7,434 nt of DNA from Lachnospiraceae bacterium UBA3845. Its GTDB lineage: Bacteria; Bacillota; Clostridia; Lachnospirales; Lachnospiraceae. Below, piece by piece: positions 1 through 6,023 of this stretch. The stretch is from contig DGHP01000188.1 in the NCBI GenBank assembly GCA_002392705.1, positions 10,784 through 18,217 of the forward strand. Direction: 5' to 3'. The translations under genes and the position numbers were made by a program. A model generated the notes under the pieces. It was given only the letters and a program-made list of their open reading frames with translations, was not told the DNA's origin and searched no databases. Position 1 is the stretch's first letter, and each line of letters starts with the position of its first letter.

Positions 1-726
1 AAGGATTCCTCCCCGGGCGCGAAGGATCTGCTTGAGCAGACGAAGGTTGAAAACCGGGAGCGCTATGATTACCGGTCCTTCCTGCGGAAATTCGCGGTTC
101 TCAGGGAGGAAATGCATGTGGACGATGACGCTTTTGACTATGTGCTTTATACCTACGGACTGAATTTCTACGGCAATATGCCTCTGATTGAGCCGCAGGA
201 GATGCGGGAAGTCAAAAAGATCGAAGAATTCGTGATTGTCGTGGACGTATCCATGTCGGTTTCCGGACCCCTCGTACATACATTCCTGGAACAGACCTAC
301 AATGTACTGAGCGAATCGGAAAGCTTTCTGAAGAAAGTGAACATCCGGATCCTTCAGTGCGACGAAGAAGTACGGTCGGACGTACAGATTCATTCAAAAG
401 AAGAGCTGGAGCAGTATATGGACCGTTTTGAGCTGAAAGGCGGAGGCGGTACGGATTTCCGGCCGGCCTTTACTTATGTGGACCGGCTCATCCGGGAGAA
501 GGAGTTTGTCGATCTGAAGGGGCTTTTATATTTTACGGACGGATACGGAATCTACCCGCAGAAAAAGCCTGCCTATGACACGGCTTTCATTTTCTGCGAG
601 GAGGATTATGAGGACAGAAATGTTCCGCCCTGGGCCATCCGTCTGATCCTGCCCAGGCAGGACCTGGAAGCGGACGAAGGGCTGAGGGAGGACTTCCATT
701 TTATCTGGGATGACGGCGAAGGCTGA
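1..726 (+). CDS. VWA-like (DUF2201-type) protein, 5' end outside window
   Basis: The frame is open from the first base to a TGA at 724-726, giving 241 visible residues; the N-terminus lies upstream. The visible part holds a von Willebrand factor A fold with a complete MIDAS metal site: DVSMS (D-x-S-x-S, first Asp at 244-246), a Thr in GGGGTDF (451-453) and an Asp in YFTDGYG (538-540). This matches the C-terminal half of DUF2201 proteins, which normally also carry an N-terminal metallopeptidase-like domain; that domain would be off the window and cannot be confirmed. No membrane segment or signal is seen, so it is probably cytosolic. The downstream gene is a MoxR-type ATPase, the usual partner of such VWA proteins, and together they are inferred to form a chaperone-like complex. 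The internal ATG at 112 is not taken as the start because coding sequence continues in frame upstream. VWA/MIDAS assignment is strong; DUF2201 membership is likely; the client is unknown. Confidence 0.88.
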   Translation, partial: KDSSPGAKDLLEQTKVENRERYDYRSFLRKFAVLREEMHVDDDAFDYVLYTYGLNFYGNMPLIEPQEMREVKKIEEFVIVVDVSMSVSGPLVHTFLEQTYNVLSESESFLKKVNIRILQCDEEVRSDVQIHSKEELEQYMDRFELKGGGGTDFRPAFTYVDRLIREKEFVDLKGLLYFTDGYGIYPQKKPAYDTAFIFCEEDYEDRNVPPWAIRLILPRQDLEADEGLREDFHFIWDDGEG

Positions 727-754
727 GACAGCAGAAGAAGGCCTGCAGCTTACC

Positions 755-836
755 GGCTTAAGTCCGCAGACAATCGGGAGAGCAGGGGCGGAAGGGAGCC
801 GCAGCATGGTCTGCAGGCTTAAAGTCCGTGGACAAT
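755..836 (+). repeat. Imperfect direct repeat in the VWA-ATPase gap
   Basis: The motif GGCTTAAGTCCGCAGACAAT (755-774) recurs as GGCTTAAAGTCCGTGGACAAT with one inserted A (816-836). Two substitutions and one indel separate the copies, and the offset is 61-62 bases. Similarity fades downstream, so this looks like an old, decayed local duplication. It lies in the 197-base gap between the two genes. Function is unknown. Confidence 0.5.
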
Positions 837-841
837 TGTGA
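806..841 (+). other. Candidate 11-residue leader micro-ORF
   Basis: ATG at 806 is preceded by a good Shine-Dalgarno (AAGGGAG, about 7 bases upstream) and reads MVCRLKVRGQL before TGA at 839-841. It lies 82 bases before the ATPase start and overlaps the second copy of the direct repeat. The ribosome site is the only positive evidence. There is no codon-bias or conservation test for something this short, so it may be chance. Confidence 0.2.
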
Positions 842-910
842 AGATTCAGGCGGGTGGAGATCCCGCATCCGGCGGGAGAACAGCAGGGATCAGGCGCACG
901 ACAGGCACAG

Positions 911-915
911 AAGGA
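911..915 (+). promoter_or_regulatory. Ribosome binding site of the ATPase gene
   Basis: AAGGA ends 8 bases before ATG 924. It decides the start. An in-frame GTG at 828 would add 32 residues that are Arg/Asp-rich and unlike the family, whereas ATG 924 begins a normal MoxR N-terminus (MNIKRAKQEI). Confidence 0.65.
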
Positions 916-923
916 CGAAACAG

Positions 924-2636
924 ATGAACATAAAACGCGCGAAACAGGAAATCAGGGATACGATCGAGGCGTATCTGTCAAAGGATGAATTCGGGGCTTA
1001 CAGAATCCCGGAGATCCGGCAGAGGCCGGTCCTGCTGATGGGGCCTCCGGGCATCGGAAAGACCCAGATTATGGAGCAGATTGCCTCGGAATGTGATATC
1101 GGCCTGGTGTCCTACACCATCACGCACCATACCAGGCAGAGCGCCATCGGGCTCCCTTTTATCCGGGAGAAGGAATACGGAGGCAGAACCTTTTCCGTTA
1201 CGGAATATACGATGAGCGAGATCATCGCGTCCGTATATGACCGGATGGAGCAGTCAGGAAAGAAGGAGGGAATCCTCTTTATCGATGAGATCAACTGTGT
1301 CTCGGAGACCCTGGCGCCCACCATGCTGCAGTTTCTGCAGTGCAAAACCTTCGGAAACCAGAAGGTTCCGGCAGGCTGGATCATCGTCGCGGCGGGCAAC
1401 CCACCGGAATACAACAAGTCAGTCAGGGACTTTGATATCGTCACGCTGGACCGGGTCCGGGTGATTCCGGTGGAAGCGGATTTTGAAATCTGGAAGGAAT
1501 ATGCCTACGCCGCGGGCATTCACGGGGCTGTCATCTCATATCTGGACATCCACAGGGATCATTTCTACCGCATGGAGACAACGGTGGACGGGAAACGCTT
1601 TGTGACCGCCCGCGGCTGGGAGGATCTGTCGGAACTGATCTGCGTCAGCGAACTGCTGGGGAAGAAGATCGATGAGGATGTGATTGTTCAGTATATCCAG
1701 TATCCGAAAATCGCGAAGGATTTTTCCAACTATCTGGAACTGTACTATAAATATCAGAAGGATTACCAGGTGGATGAAATCCTGGCCGGAAGGATCCGGC
1801 CCGGCACGCTGGAAAAACTTCGCTACGCTCCTTTTGATGAGCGGATCGAGATCGTGGGTCTTCTGCTTTCAAAGCTTTCGGGTGAATTCAGGGACTGCAG
1901 GGCCGCGGACCGCTGCACGGGGGAACTGTACGGGATTCTGAAACAGTTCCGGGAAACCGCAGGCGTGAACCCGGGTACGGAGTCCGGCGCCGGAGCTGCG
2001 GCTGCAGGCGGAAAATCCGTTGATGCCGCAGGTGGAAAATCCGGCGATGGCGCCGGAGCTGCGGCTGCAGGCGGAAAATCCGGCGATGGCGCAGGGGATA
2101 CAGCTGCACGTGGAAAATCCGCTGATGCTGCAGGGGCTGCGGCGAGGCCGGCGGAGATTCTTCATGCGCTTGCCGGGGAGAAGAGAGATCAGGTCCGCAT
2201 GCGGATTGAAGCAGGGCAGAATGAGCGGGCCCTTGAGGCGCAGTACCGCGGTCTCTTCCGGATCCTTGAGCGCTATGAACTGCTGCTGAAGGAACAGGGA
2301 GGGAGCCTTTCGGCAGAAAAGGCATGGGATCTGCTCCGGGATGAATTCTCGGCCGAAAGGGAGAAACTCACGGAGCAGACGGAGTGGACTTCCGAGATGC
2401 TCGAGTATGCTTTTGATTTCATGGAGGCTGCCTTCGGGGAGAGCCAGGAGATGGTTTTCTTCATAACCGAGCTCTCCGTGGATGTCCACGCGATGTGGTT
2501 TATCAGTGAAAATGACTGTCCGCGCTACTACCGTTATAATAAGGCGATCCTGTTTGAGGACCAGGGAGCCGGAGTGCGGAGACAGCTGGAGGAGATCCGG
2601 TCAGAGATGAGAGGAAGCGGAAAAGCCGCTGAATAA
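924..2636 (+). CDS. MoxR-family AAA+ ATPase
   Basis: This 570-residue protein is a probable cytosolic AAA+ ATPase that uses ATP hydrolysis to remodel or mature a client with the VWA protein encoded just upstream. Visible motifs are Walker A GPPGIGKT (residues 40-47), Walker B ILFIDE (117-122), sensor-1 Asn in AAGNPPEYN (159) and Arg residues in LDRVRV (177-179) that may include the trans-acting finger. The AAA core spans roughly residues 1-290. Residues about 345-405 are a low-complexity linker rich in Gly, Ala, Lys and Ser with repeated GGKS-type units. Residues about 405-570 form a mostly helical, charged C-terminal domain with an aromatic patch (MWFISENDCPRYYRYNK, about 528-544). The protein is much longer than a minimal MoxR of about 300-350 residues because of linker and tail. 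The 197-base gap after the VWA gene leaves co-transcription open. ATPase assignment is very sure; substrate is unknown. Confidence 0.92.
   Translation: MNIKRAKQEIRDTIEAYLSKDEFGAYRIPEIRQRPVLLMGPPGIGKTQIMEQIASECDIGLVSYTITHHTRQSAIGLPFIREKEYGGRTFSVTEYTMSEIIASVYDRMEQSGKKEGILFIDEINCVSETLAPTMLQFLQCKTFGNQKVPAGWIIVAAGNPPEYNKSVRDFDIVTLDRVRVIPVEADFEIWKEYAYAAGIHGAVISYLDIHRDHFYRMETTVDGKRFVTARGWEDLSELICVSELLGKKIDEDVIVQYIQYPKIAKDFSNYLELYYKYQKDYQVDEILAGRIRPGTLEKLRYAPFDERIEIVGLLLSKLSGEFRDCRAADRCTGELYGILKQFRETAGVNPGTESGAGAAAAGGKSVDAAGGKSGDGAGAAAAGGKSGDGAGDTAARGKSADAAGAAARPAEILHALAGEKRDQVRMRIEAGQNERALEAQYRGLFRILERYELLLKEQGGSLSAEKAWDLLRDEFSAEREKLTEQTEWTSEMLEYAFDFMEAAFGESQEMVFFITELSVDVHAMWFISENDCPRYYRYNKAILFEDQGAGVRRQLEEIRSEMRGSGKAAE
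1986..2121 (+). repeat. Repeat tract encoding the ATPase linker
   Basis: A 34-base block at 1986-2019 is repeated without change at 2049-2082 (offset 63). Within the tract the core GGAAAATCCG begins at 2010, 2034, 2073 and 2112, so spacings are 24, 39 and 39 bases, all multiples of three. The frame is therefore kept and the tract encodes [G/R]GKS-type units separated by Ala/Gly/Asp. The pattern suggests in-frame expansion by slippage or recombination. Confidence 0.85.
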
Positions 2637-2644
2637 AGAAATGA

Positions 2645-2677
2645 AAAGAGCCATGGGCAGTGTGCCCATGGCTCTTT
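2645..2677. terminator. Strong hairpin, probable bidirectional terminator
   Basis: A perfect 14-bp stem (AAAGAGCCATGGGC / GCCCATGGCTCTTT) closes a 5-base loop (2659-2663), starting 9 bases after the ATPase stop. On the plus strand the stem ends in TTT but is followed by AGCCTTTC, a weak U-tract. On the minus strand it is followed by CTCTTTTCATTTC, which is more U-rich, so it may serve the convergent PBP gene at least as well. Confidence 0.75.
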
Positions 2678-2682
2678 AGCCT

Positions 2683-2770
2683 TTCAGAACTGTGTTCTGA
2701 AGAATCCGTGACCTTGGCCGTGTCAGAAGGGAGATGTGTTTTTCTGACAGGATACCTGAACGGTACCCTG
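2683..2770. other. Three further stem-loops between convergent genes
   Basis: Hairpin 2 pairs TTCAGAAC (2683-2690) with GTTCTGAA (2694-2701) around TGT. Hairpin 3 pairs TGTCAGAA (2721-2728) with TTCTGACA (2742-2749). Hairpin 4 pairs 2748-2756 with 2762-2770 as nine pairs, one G-U, on the minus strand only; on the plus strand the same position is an A-C mismatch. Hairpin 4 begins directly after the PBP stop codon, so it belongs to the PBP transcript. Hairpins 2 and 3 share the TCAGAA/TTCTGA core and could pair alternatively. Confidence 0.5.
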
Positions 2771-5683
2771 TTATGGCCGGGCGGGCGGAATATTGCTGAG
2801 GATATCGTTGACAGCCTGACTCTGTCCGGAGTCCTGAGGCTGGTTCTGCGCGGTACTTTGGCCCATGTCCGTCCCCTGGTCCCGGGGTTCCTCCAGGTAC
2901 CAGGTACCATCCGAAGACTGGGAAACGCTGGCGTTATCCTGTGCCGGATTCAGGACAGTCTGGTCGGAACTGTAGATGGTTATCCCGCCCCCGCCCTGAG
3001 AGGGACCTGCGGAGGGCTGTTCCGCGGCGCCGTCCCCACTGTCTGCAGCGGAAGGAGAACCCGGAACGGCACTGTCTGCAGCGGAAGGAGAACCTGTAAC
3101 GGCATTGCCTGCAGCGGAAGAGGAACCCGGAACGGCACTGCCTGCAGCCGGGACGGAGTCCTGTCCGCCGCTGCCCGAAGCGGCAGCCTGTGGACCGATC
3201 CCGTCATCAACCCGGTAATCGCTTCCGTTCGGATCCGGCGGAATAAAGGCGCTGTCTTCGTTGTGGATCAGAAAAGCGGATCCGCCTTCGGCACCTGATA
3301 CGCTGCCTTCGACCGCGAGCCCTCCGTTTCCATGGACAGAGCAGTAGTAGAGAGGTTCCGTTCCGGAGGAAAAGGATTCGACATAGGTATCCGGGCAGCG
3401 GGCTGACGCACACATGAGCGTCTCCCTGCAGAGATTCACCTGTACCAGGTCCTGGGGAGTATGGAAAGCCGTGATCTGCAGGTCCTTATGGATTCCGTTC
3501 ATGATGCTGTTCCAGAGCGTTTTGCAGTAGCTGTGGTAGATTCCGGTATCCGGGAGCTGCGCGTTATTGTCATAGCCGCCCCAGATCCCGCAGGTATAAT
3601 AGGGCGTATATCCGACAAACCAGCTGTCCTTGTAGCCGGAAGTGGTGCCTGATTTGCCCGCTGCGGGCATCAGGCCCAGGTCGATCCAGCCGTGGGCAGT
3701 GCCTTCCTCATCCTCTATGACCCCGCGCATGGCGGAAGTCAGAAGGGAGGCCGTGCTCTCCTTAATGACTGTGCGGGACTTCGGGTCCGTATTGTCCAGT
3801 ACGACATTCCCGTACTGGTCCAGCACTTCCGTGTAGAACTTCGGTGCCGTATAGTGGCCGAGACTGGCGATGCAAGCGTAGGCAGCCGTCAGGTCCAGAT
3901 TCGTGACGCCCCTTGTCAGACCTCCGAGCGCCAGCGTCTGGGTGATGTCGGTGAGGGTTTCGCTGCCGTTGTCGTAAGACTCCACCAGACTGGAAATCCC
4001 GAAATGCTGTGCATATTTGAACCCCAGCCGGGGACTGAGTTCGGTCAGGCACCTGACTGCAACGGTATTGACCGACCGGACGATGGCATCGCGGATGGTG
4101 ATCTCACCCAGGTAAGCCTGGTTTGAATTGTGCACAGGCGTACCGTCCTGATAGCTGTATGGTTCATCGACATAAGTCGATATGAGGGTTTTGCCTCCTT
4201 CGTTGAGCGCGGGGGCGTAAGTGGACAGAATCTTGAAGGTCGAGCCGGGCTGCCGGGTCGTATAGGAGGCTCTGTTCAGCGTCAGGCTGGCGTCCTTTGT
4301 GCCGCGCCCGCCGACCAGGGCTTTCACAAGACCGTTTTTCTGGTCGATGATAACACAGGAAGCCTGCGGCTGGGGAGTGACGGTGACCCGTTCGCCAAGG
4401 ACCGTATCGCCTTCGGATACAGCGGCTTCCCGGAAAGCCTGCGCGCTTGCCCGGGCCTGCTCTGTTGTCTGATACATCAGGTCAAAGGAGGGATCCGAAG
4501 TCCTGCGGACCCAGGCGCGCAGGTCGTCATTCCCATAATCCGTGATCTGGCCGGCTGCGTCCTGAACACTGAGCGCATAATCAATGCCGACTTCGGTCCC
4601 GTCAGGGAAATTGGAAGGATCCGCGAAGGCCTGGTCGCATACCGCCTGGATGGCGTCATCCTGGGCGGAGTAGATGCGCAGGCCGCCGGAATAAACTGCA
4701 AGGTAAGCCTGCTGCCAGCTGTAGCCTTTCTCATTCTGCAGATCCGTAAGGACCTGGTCGATCAGGGCGTCCTGATAATAGGTATATACGGATGAAGTCG
4801 TGTCGACGCTCTGCTGGTTGTTCTGTATCCTGGAATAGACATCGTCGGCCAGAGCTTCCTGATAACGGCTTTCATCGATGTAATTCTGCTCCAGCATGGC
4901 GTTCAGGACCATCCTGCGCCTCTCGGCATTCTTTTCAGGGTAGACGATGGGATTGTAAGCGGTCGGATTCTGTGTGATCCCTGCGATTACCGTGGCCTCG
5001 GACAGGGTCAGGTCCGAGACGTTCTTTCCGAAATAGCGGTAGGAAGCCGCCTGAACCCCGTAGCATCCCGCGCCGAGGTTGATCATGTTCAGGTAATTCT
5101 CCAGAATCTGGTTCTTTGTCATGATCTTTTCCAGCTTCAGAGCCAGATACTGTTCCTGTATCTTCCTCGTCATACGCTCCTGAAAACTTGATTCCCGGGT
5201 CCAGCCCGGAAAAACGGTGTTCTTCAGAAGCTGCTGGGTAATGGTGCTGGCGCCCTCCGAAAAGCTTCCCCGGCTGACTCCGCGGACGAAGGCCCGCACG
5301 ATCCCCTTCGGATCGATCCCTTTGTGCTCGTAGAAGCGTTCATCTTCAATCGCCACCACCGCGTGCTGCAGATCCTGGGGTACGGAGGCCAGGCTGACGA
5401 TGTCCCTGTTGGCTTCCGGCAGCGTCAGCTTCTGGATCCGCTCTCCCGACTGGTTATAGATATAGGTGGCCGATCCGCCCGGAGCGATGGCCGCCTCTGA
5501 GATGTCCGGAGCCTCGGCAATAACGGAAGAGACGACGCGGCTTATGTAAATCCCGGCCCCGATCACGGCGGTCATGAGCGCCAGAAGGGCCAGCTTGAGC
5601 AGTGTGCTGACAAGCTTCCGGAAAATCTTCCGGCCCGTATGCGGGGTCATCTTCTTCATCACTGCCTGTTTTCCGTAATTCAT
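2771..5683 (-). CDS. Bifunctional class A penicillin-binding protein (PBP1A type)
   Basis: This 970-residue protein polymerises lipid II into glycan and cross-links stem peptides at the outer membrane face. A short basic cytoplasmic N-terminus precedes one membrane anchor (about residues 28-50). The GT51 glycosyltransferase domain shows EDERFYEH (catalytic Glu 113), GASTITQQLLKN (144-155) and the RKIQE...KNQILENYLN block (173-199). The transpeptidase domain has all three motifs: STFK with nucleophile Ser 481, SVN (537-539) and KSGT (677-680). Beyond about 740 come a cysteine-bearing segment (C752, C758, C763, C781) and a roughly 185-residue Ser/Gly/Ala/Pro/Gln-rich tail with 11-residue repeats, making it longer than many PBP1A proteins. 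ATG 5683 is chosen because GGAGGG lies 6 bases upstream; the frame stays open to 5911 but the added residues look non-coding and would overlap the yigZ leader. It is transcribed divergently from yigZ-murI. Confidence 0.96.
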   Translation of the reverse strand: MNYGKQAVMKKMTPHTGRKIFRKLVSTLLKLALLALMTAVIGAGIYISRVVSSVIAEAPDISEAAIAPGGSATYIYNQSGERIQKLTLPEANRDIVSLASVPQDLQHAVVAIEDERFYEHKGIDPKGIVRAFVRGVSRGSFSEGASTITQQLLKNTVFPGWTRESSFQERMTRKIQEQYLALKLEKIMTKNQILENYLNMINLGAGCYGVQAASYRYFGKNVSDLTLSEATVIAGITQNPTAYNPIVYPEKNAERRRMVLNAMLEQNYIDESRYQEALADDVYSRIQNNQQSVDTTSSVYTYYQDALIDQVLTDLQNEKGYSWQQAYLAVYSGGLRIYSAQDDAIQAVCDQAFADPSNFPDGTEVGIDYALSVQDAAGQITDYGNDDLRAWVRRTSDPSFDLMYQTTEQARASAQAFREAAVSEGDTVLGERVTVTPQPQASCVIIDQKNGLVKALVGGRGTKDASLTLNRASYTTRQPGSTFKILSTYAPALNEGGKTLISTYVDEPYSYQDGTPVHNSNQAYLGEITIRDAIVRSVNTVAVRCLTELSPRLGFKYAQHFGISSLVESYDNGSETLTDITQTLALGGLTRGVTNLDLTAAYACIASLGHYTAPKFYTEVLDQYGNVVLDNTDPKSRTVIKESTASLLTSAMRGVIEDEEGTAHGWIDLGLMPAAGKSGTTSGYKDSWFVGYTPYYTCGIWGGYDNNAQLPDTGIYHSYCKTLWNSIMNGIHKDLQITAFHTPQDLVQVNLCRETLMCASARCPDTYVESFSSGTEPLYYCSVHGNGGLAVEGSVSGAEGGSAFLIHNEDSAFIPPDPNGSDYRVDDGIGPQAAASGSGGQDSVPAAGSAVPGSSSAAGNAVTGSPSAADSAVPGSPSAADSGDGAAEQPSAGPSQGGGGITIYSSDQTVLNPAQDNASVSQSSDGTWYLEEPRDQGTDMGQSTAQNQPQDSGQSQAVNDILSNIPPARP
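3038..3153 (-). repeat. 33-bp tandem repeat in the PBP tail
   Basis: Three full 33-base units (3038-3070, 3071-3103, 3104-3136) plus a partial fourth (from 3137) lie in frame near the 3' end of the PBP gene. They encode 11-residue units of the form SAA[D/G][S/N]AV[P/T]GS[P/S], about residues 845-882. The units differ by a few bases and keep the frame. They probably form a disordered extracytoplasmic spacer. Confidence 0.9.
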
Positions 5684-5689
5684 AAATCT

Positions 5690-5695
5690 CCCTCC
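5690..5695 (-). promoter_or_regulatory. Ribosome binding site of the PBP gene
   Basis: Read on the minus strand, GGAGGG lies 6 bases before ATG 5683. It is the strongest Shine-Dalgarno in the neighbourhood and fixes the PBP start against the longer open frame reaching 5911. Confidence 0.8.
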
Positions 5696-5751
5696 ATTCT
5701 GCGGACTTTCCGGGTGCCGCCCCGGCACAGCCGACCGGGAGGCGGACCGAG

Positions 5752-5781
5752 TTGACGCAGTCCCTTTCGGTATTGTATAAC
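5752..5781 (+). promoter_or_regulatory. Candidate sigma-A-type promoter for yigZ-murI
   Basis: TTGACG (5752-5757) and TATAAC (5776-5781) are separated by 18 bases. Each hexamer has five of six consensus bases, but the -10 lacks the important final T and the spacer is one base long. It would give a leader of roughly 220 bases before the yigZ ATG, running through the hairpin and the 62-bp repeats. Confidence 0.35.
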
Positions 5782-5872
5782 TAAAAGGAAGAGAAACACT
5801 TTGTTTTTTTCTTAAGAGTCGCTTATGATTTTTCTTCCGCACGTACAGATCTGCAAAAGCGTGCGGAGGAGA

Positions 5873-6006
5873 CGGAGAGCGGTCAGAATATGACACAGCC
5901 TCCTGATACATCCGGCCAGAGAAGCGCGGAGAGGCGGAGAGCGGTCAGAATATGACACAGTCTCCTGACGCTTTCAGACAGAGGGGCGCAGGAGGACGGA
6001 GAGCGG
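5873..6006 (+). repeat. 62-bp tandem repeat ending at the yigZ start codon
   Basis: Copy 1 (5873-5934) and copy 2 (5935-5996) share an identical 26-base block starting CGGAGAGCGGTCAG and ending GACACAG. It is followed by CTCCTGA after one substitution, then a more diverged half. A third, truncated copy is CGGAGAGCGG at 5997-6006, directly followed by the yigZ ATG at 6007. The period is exactly 62 between all three cores, and the duplicated unit includes purine-rich Shine-Dalgarno sequence. Because 62 is not a multiple of three, each copy shifts the reading frame. Confidence 0.9.
5890..5955 (+). other. Candidate leader micro-ORF 1 (21 residues)
   Basis: ATG 5890 lies in repeat copy 1 and reads MTQPPD... 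to ...RRRAVRI before TGA 5953-5955. GGAGAG sits 10 bases upstream, a usable but slightly long spacing. Its stop overlaps the ATG of micro-ORF 2 as ATGA, an arrangement typical of translational coupling. It is Arg-rich and not recognised. It may be a chance product of the repeat. Confidence 0.25.
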
Positions 6007-6023
6007 ATGAAGATTTTATATGA
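5952..6023 (+). other. Candidate leader micro-ORF 2 (23 residues), overlaps yigZ start
   Basis: ATG 5952 lies in repeat copy 2, reads MTQSPD... to ...ADEDFI and stops at TGA 6021-6023, after passing the yigZ ATG (6007) in another frame. Both micro-ORF peptides share the MTQ-x-PD start because of the repeat. Overlap with the yigZ start could couple or interfere with yigZ initiation. Translation is unproven. Confidence 0.25.

Larger units (their letters stand above)
5684..5872. other. Divergent intergenic region of PBP and yigZ
   Basis: This is the PBP-side part of the 323-base gap; no gene is seen in it. A GC-rich hairpin, GTGCCG-CCC-CGGCAC (5714-5728), would lie in the PBP leader. Bases 5771-5835 are AT-rich, including T7 at 5804-5810 and the palindrome TCTTAAGA (5810-5817), and are the likely promoter zone for both directions. 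A minus-strand -10-like TACAAT (5777 down to 5772) has no acceptable -35. A second inverted repeat, 5833-5843 with 5860-5870 (core CCGCACG/CGTGCGG, one G-U), encloses the palindrome CAGATCTG (5846-5853). It is not followed by a T-run on either strand, so it looks more like a regulatory site or leader hairpin than a terminator. Confidence 0.5.

Noticed and set aside
828..923. GTG start at 828 for the ATPase
   Set aside because: It adds 32 low-plausibility residues; ATG 924 has AAGGA at 8 bases and starts a normal MoxR-type N-terminus.
1989..2121. GGKS units in the ATPase linker as extra Walker A motifs
   Set aside because: The spacing to the preceding Gly does not fit G-x4-GK[S/T], there is no beta-strand context, and the units repeat in a low-complexity linker. 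The true Walker A is at residues 40-47.
1869..2489. A 206-residue minus-strand frame with Cys/Ser/Gly repeats opposite the ATPase linker
   Set aside because: Its repeats simply mirror the in-frame repeats of the ATPase gene, and no ribosome site or domain supports it.
2660..3298. A 212-residue plus-strand frame running from the terminator into the PBP 3' end
   Set aside because: It starts inside the terminator hairpin loop and its repeats mirror the PBP tail repeats; no ribosome site or domain supports it.
3461..4795. Several plus-strand open frames (for example 3692-4126 and 4130-4795) opposite the PBP gene
   Set aside because: They are antisense to an unmistakable PBP with all catalytic motifs and show no recognisable domains; long antisense frames are expected in GC-rich coding DNA.
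5684..5911. Extending the PBP upstream to a minus-strand ATG at 5911 (76 more residues)
   Set aside because: The added stretch lacks homology-like features, would put long cytoplasmic Arg/Ser/Pro sequence before the anchor, and crosses the yigZ leader repeats. ATG 5683 has a near-ideal GGAGGG ribosome site.
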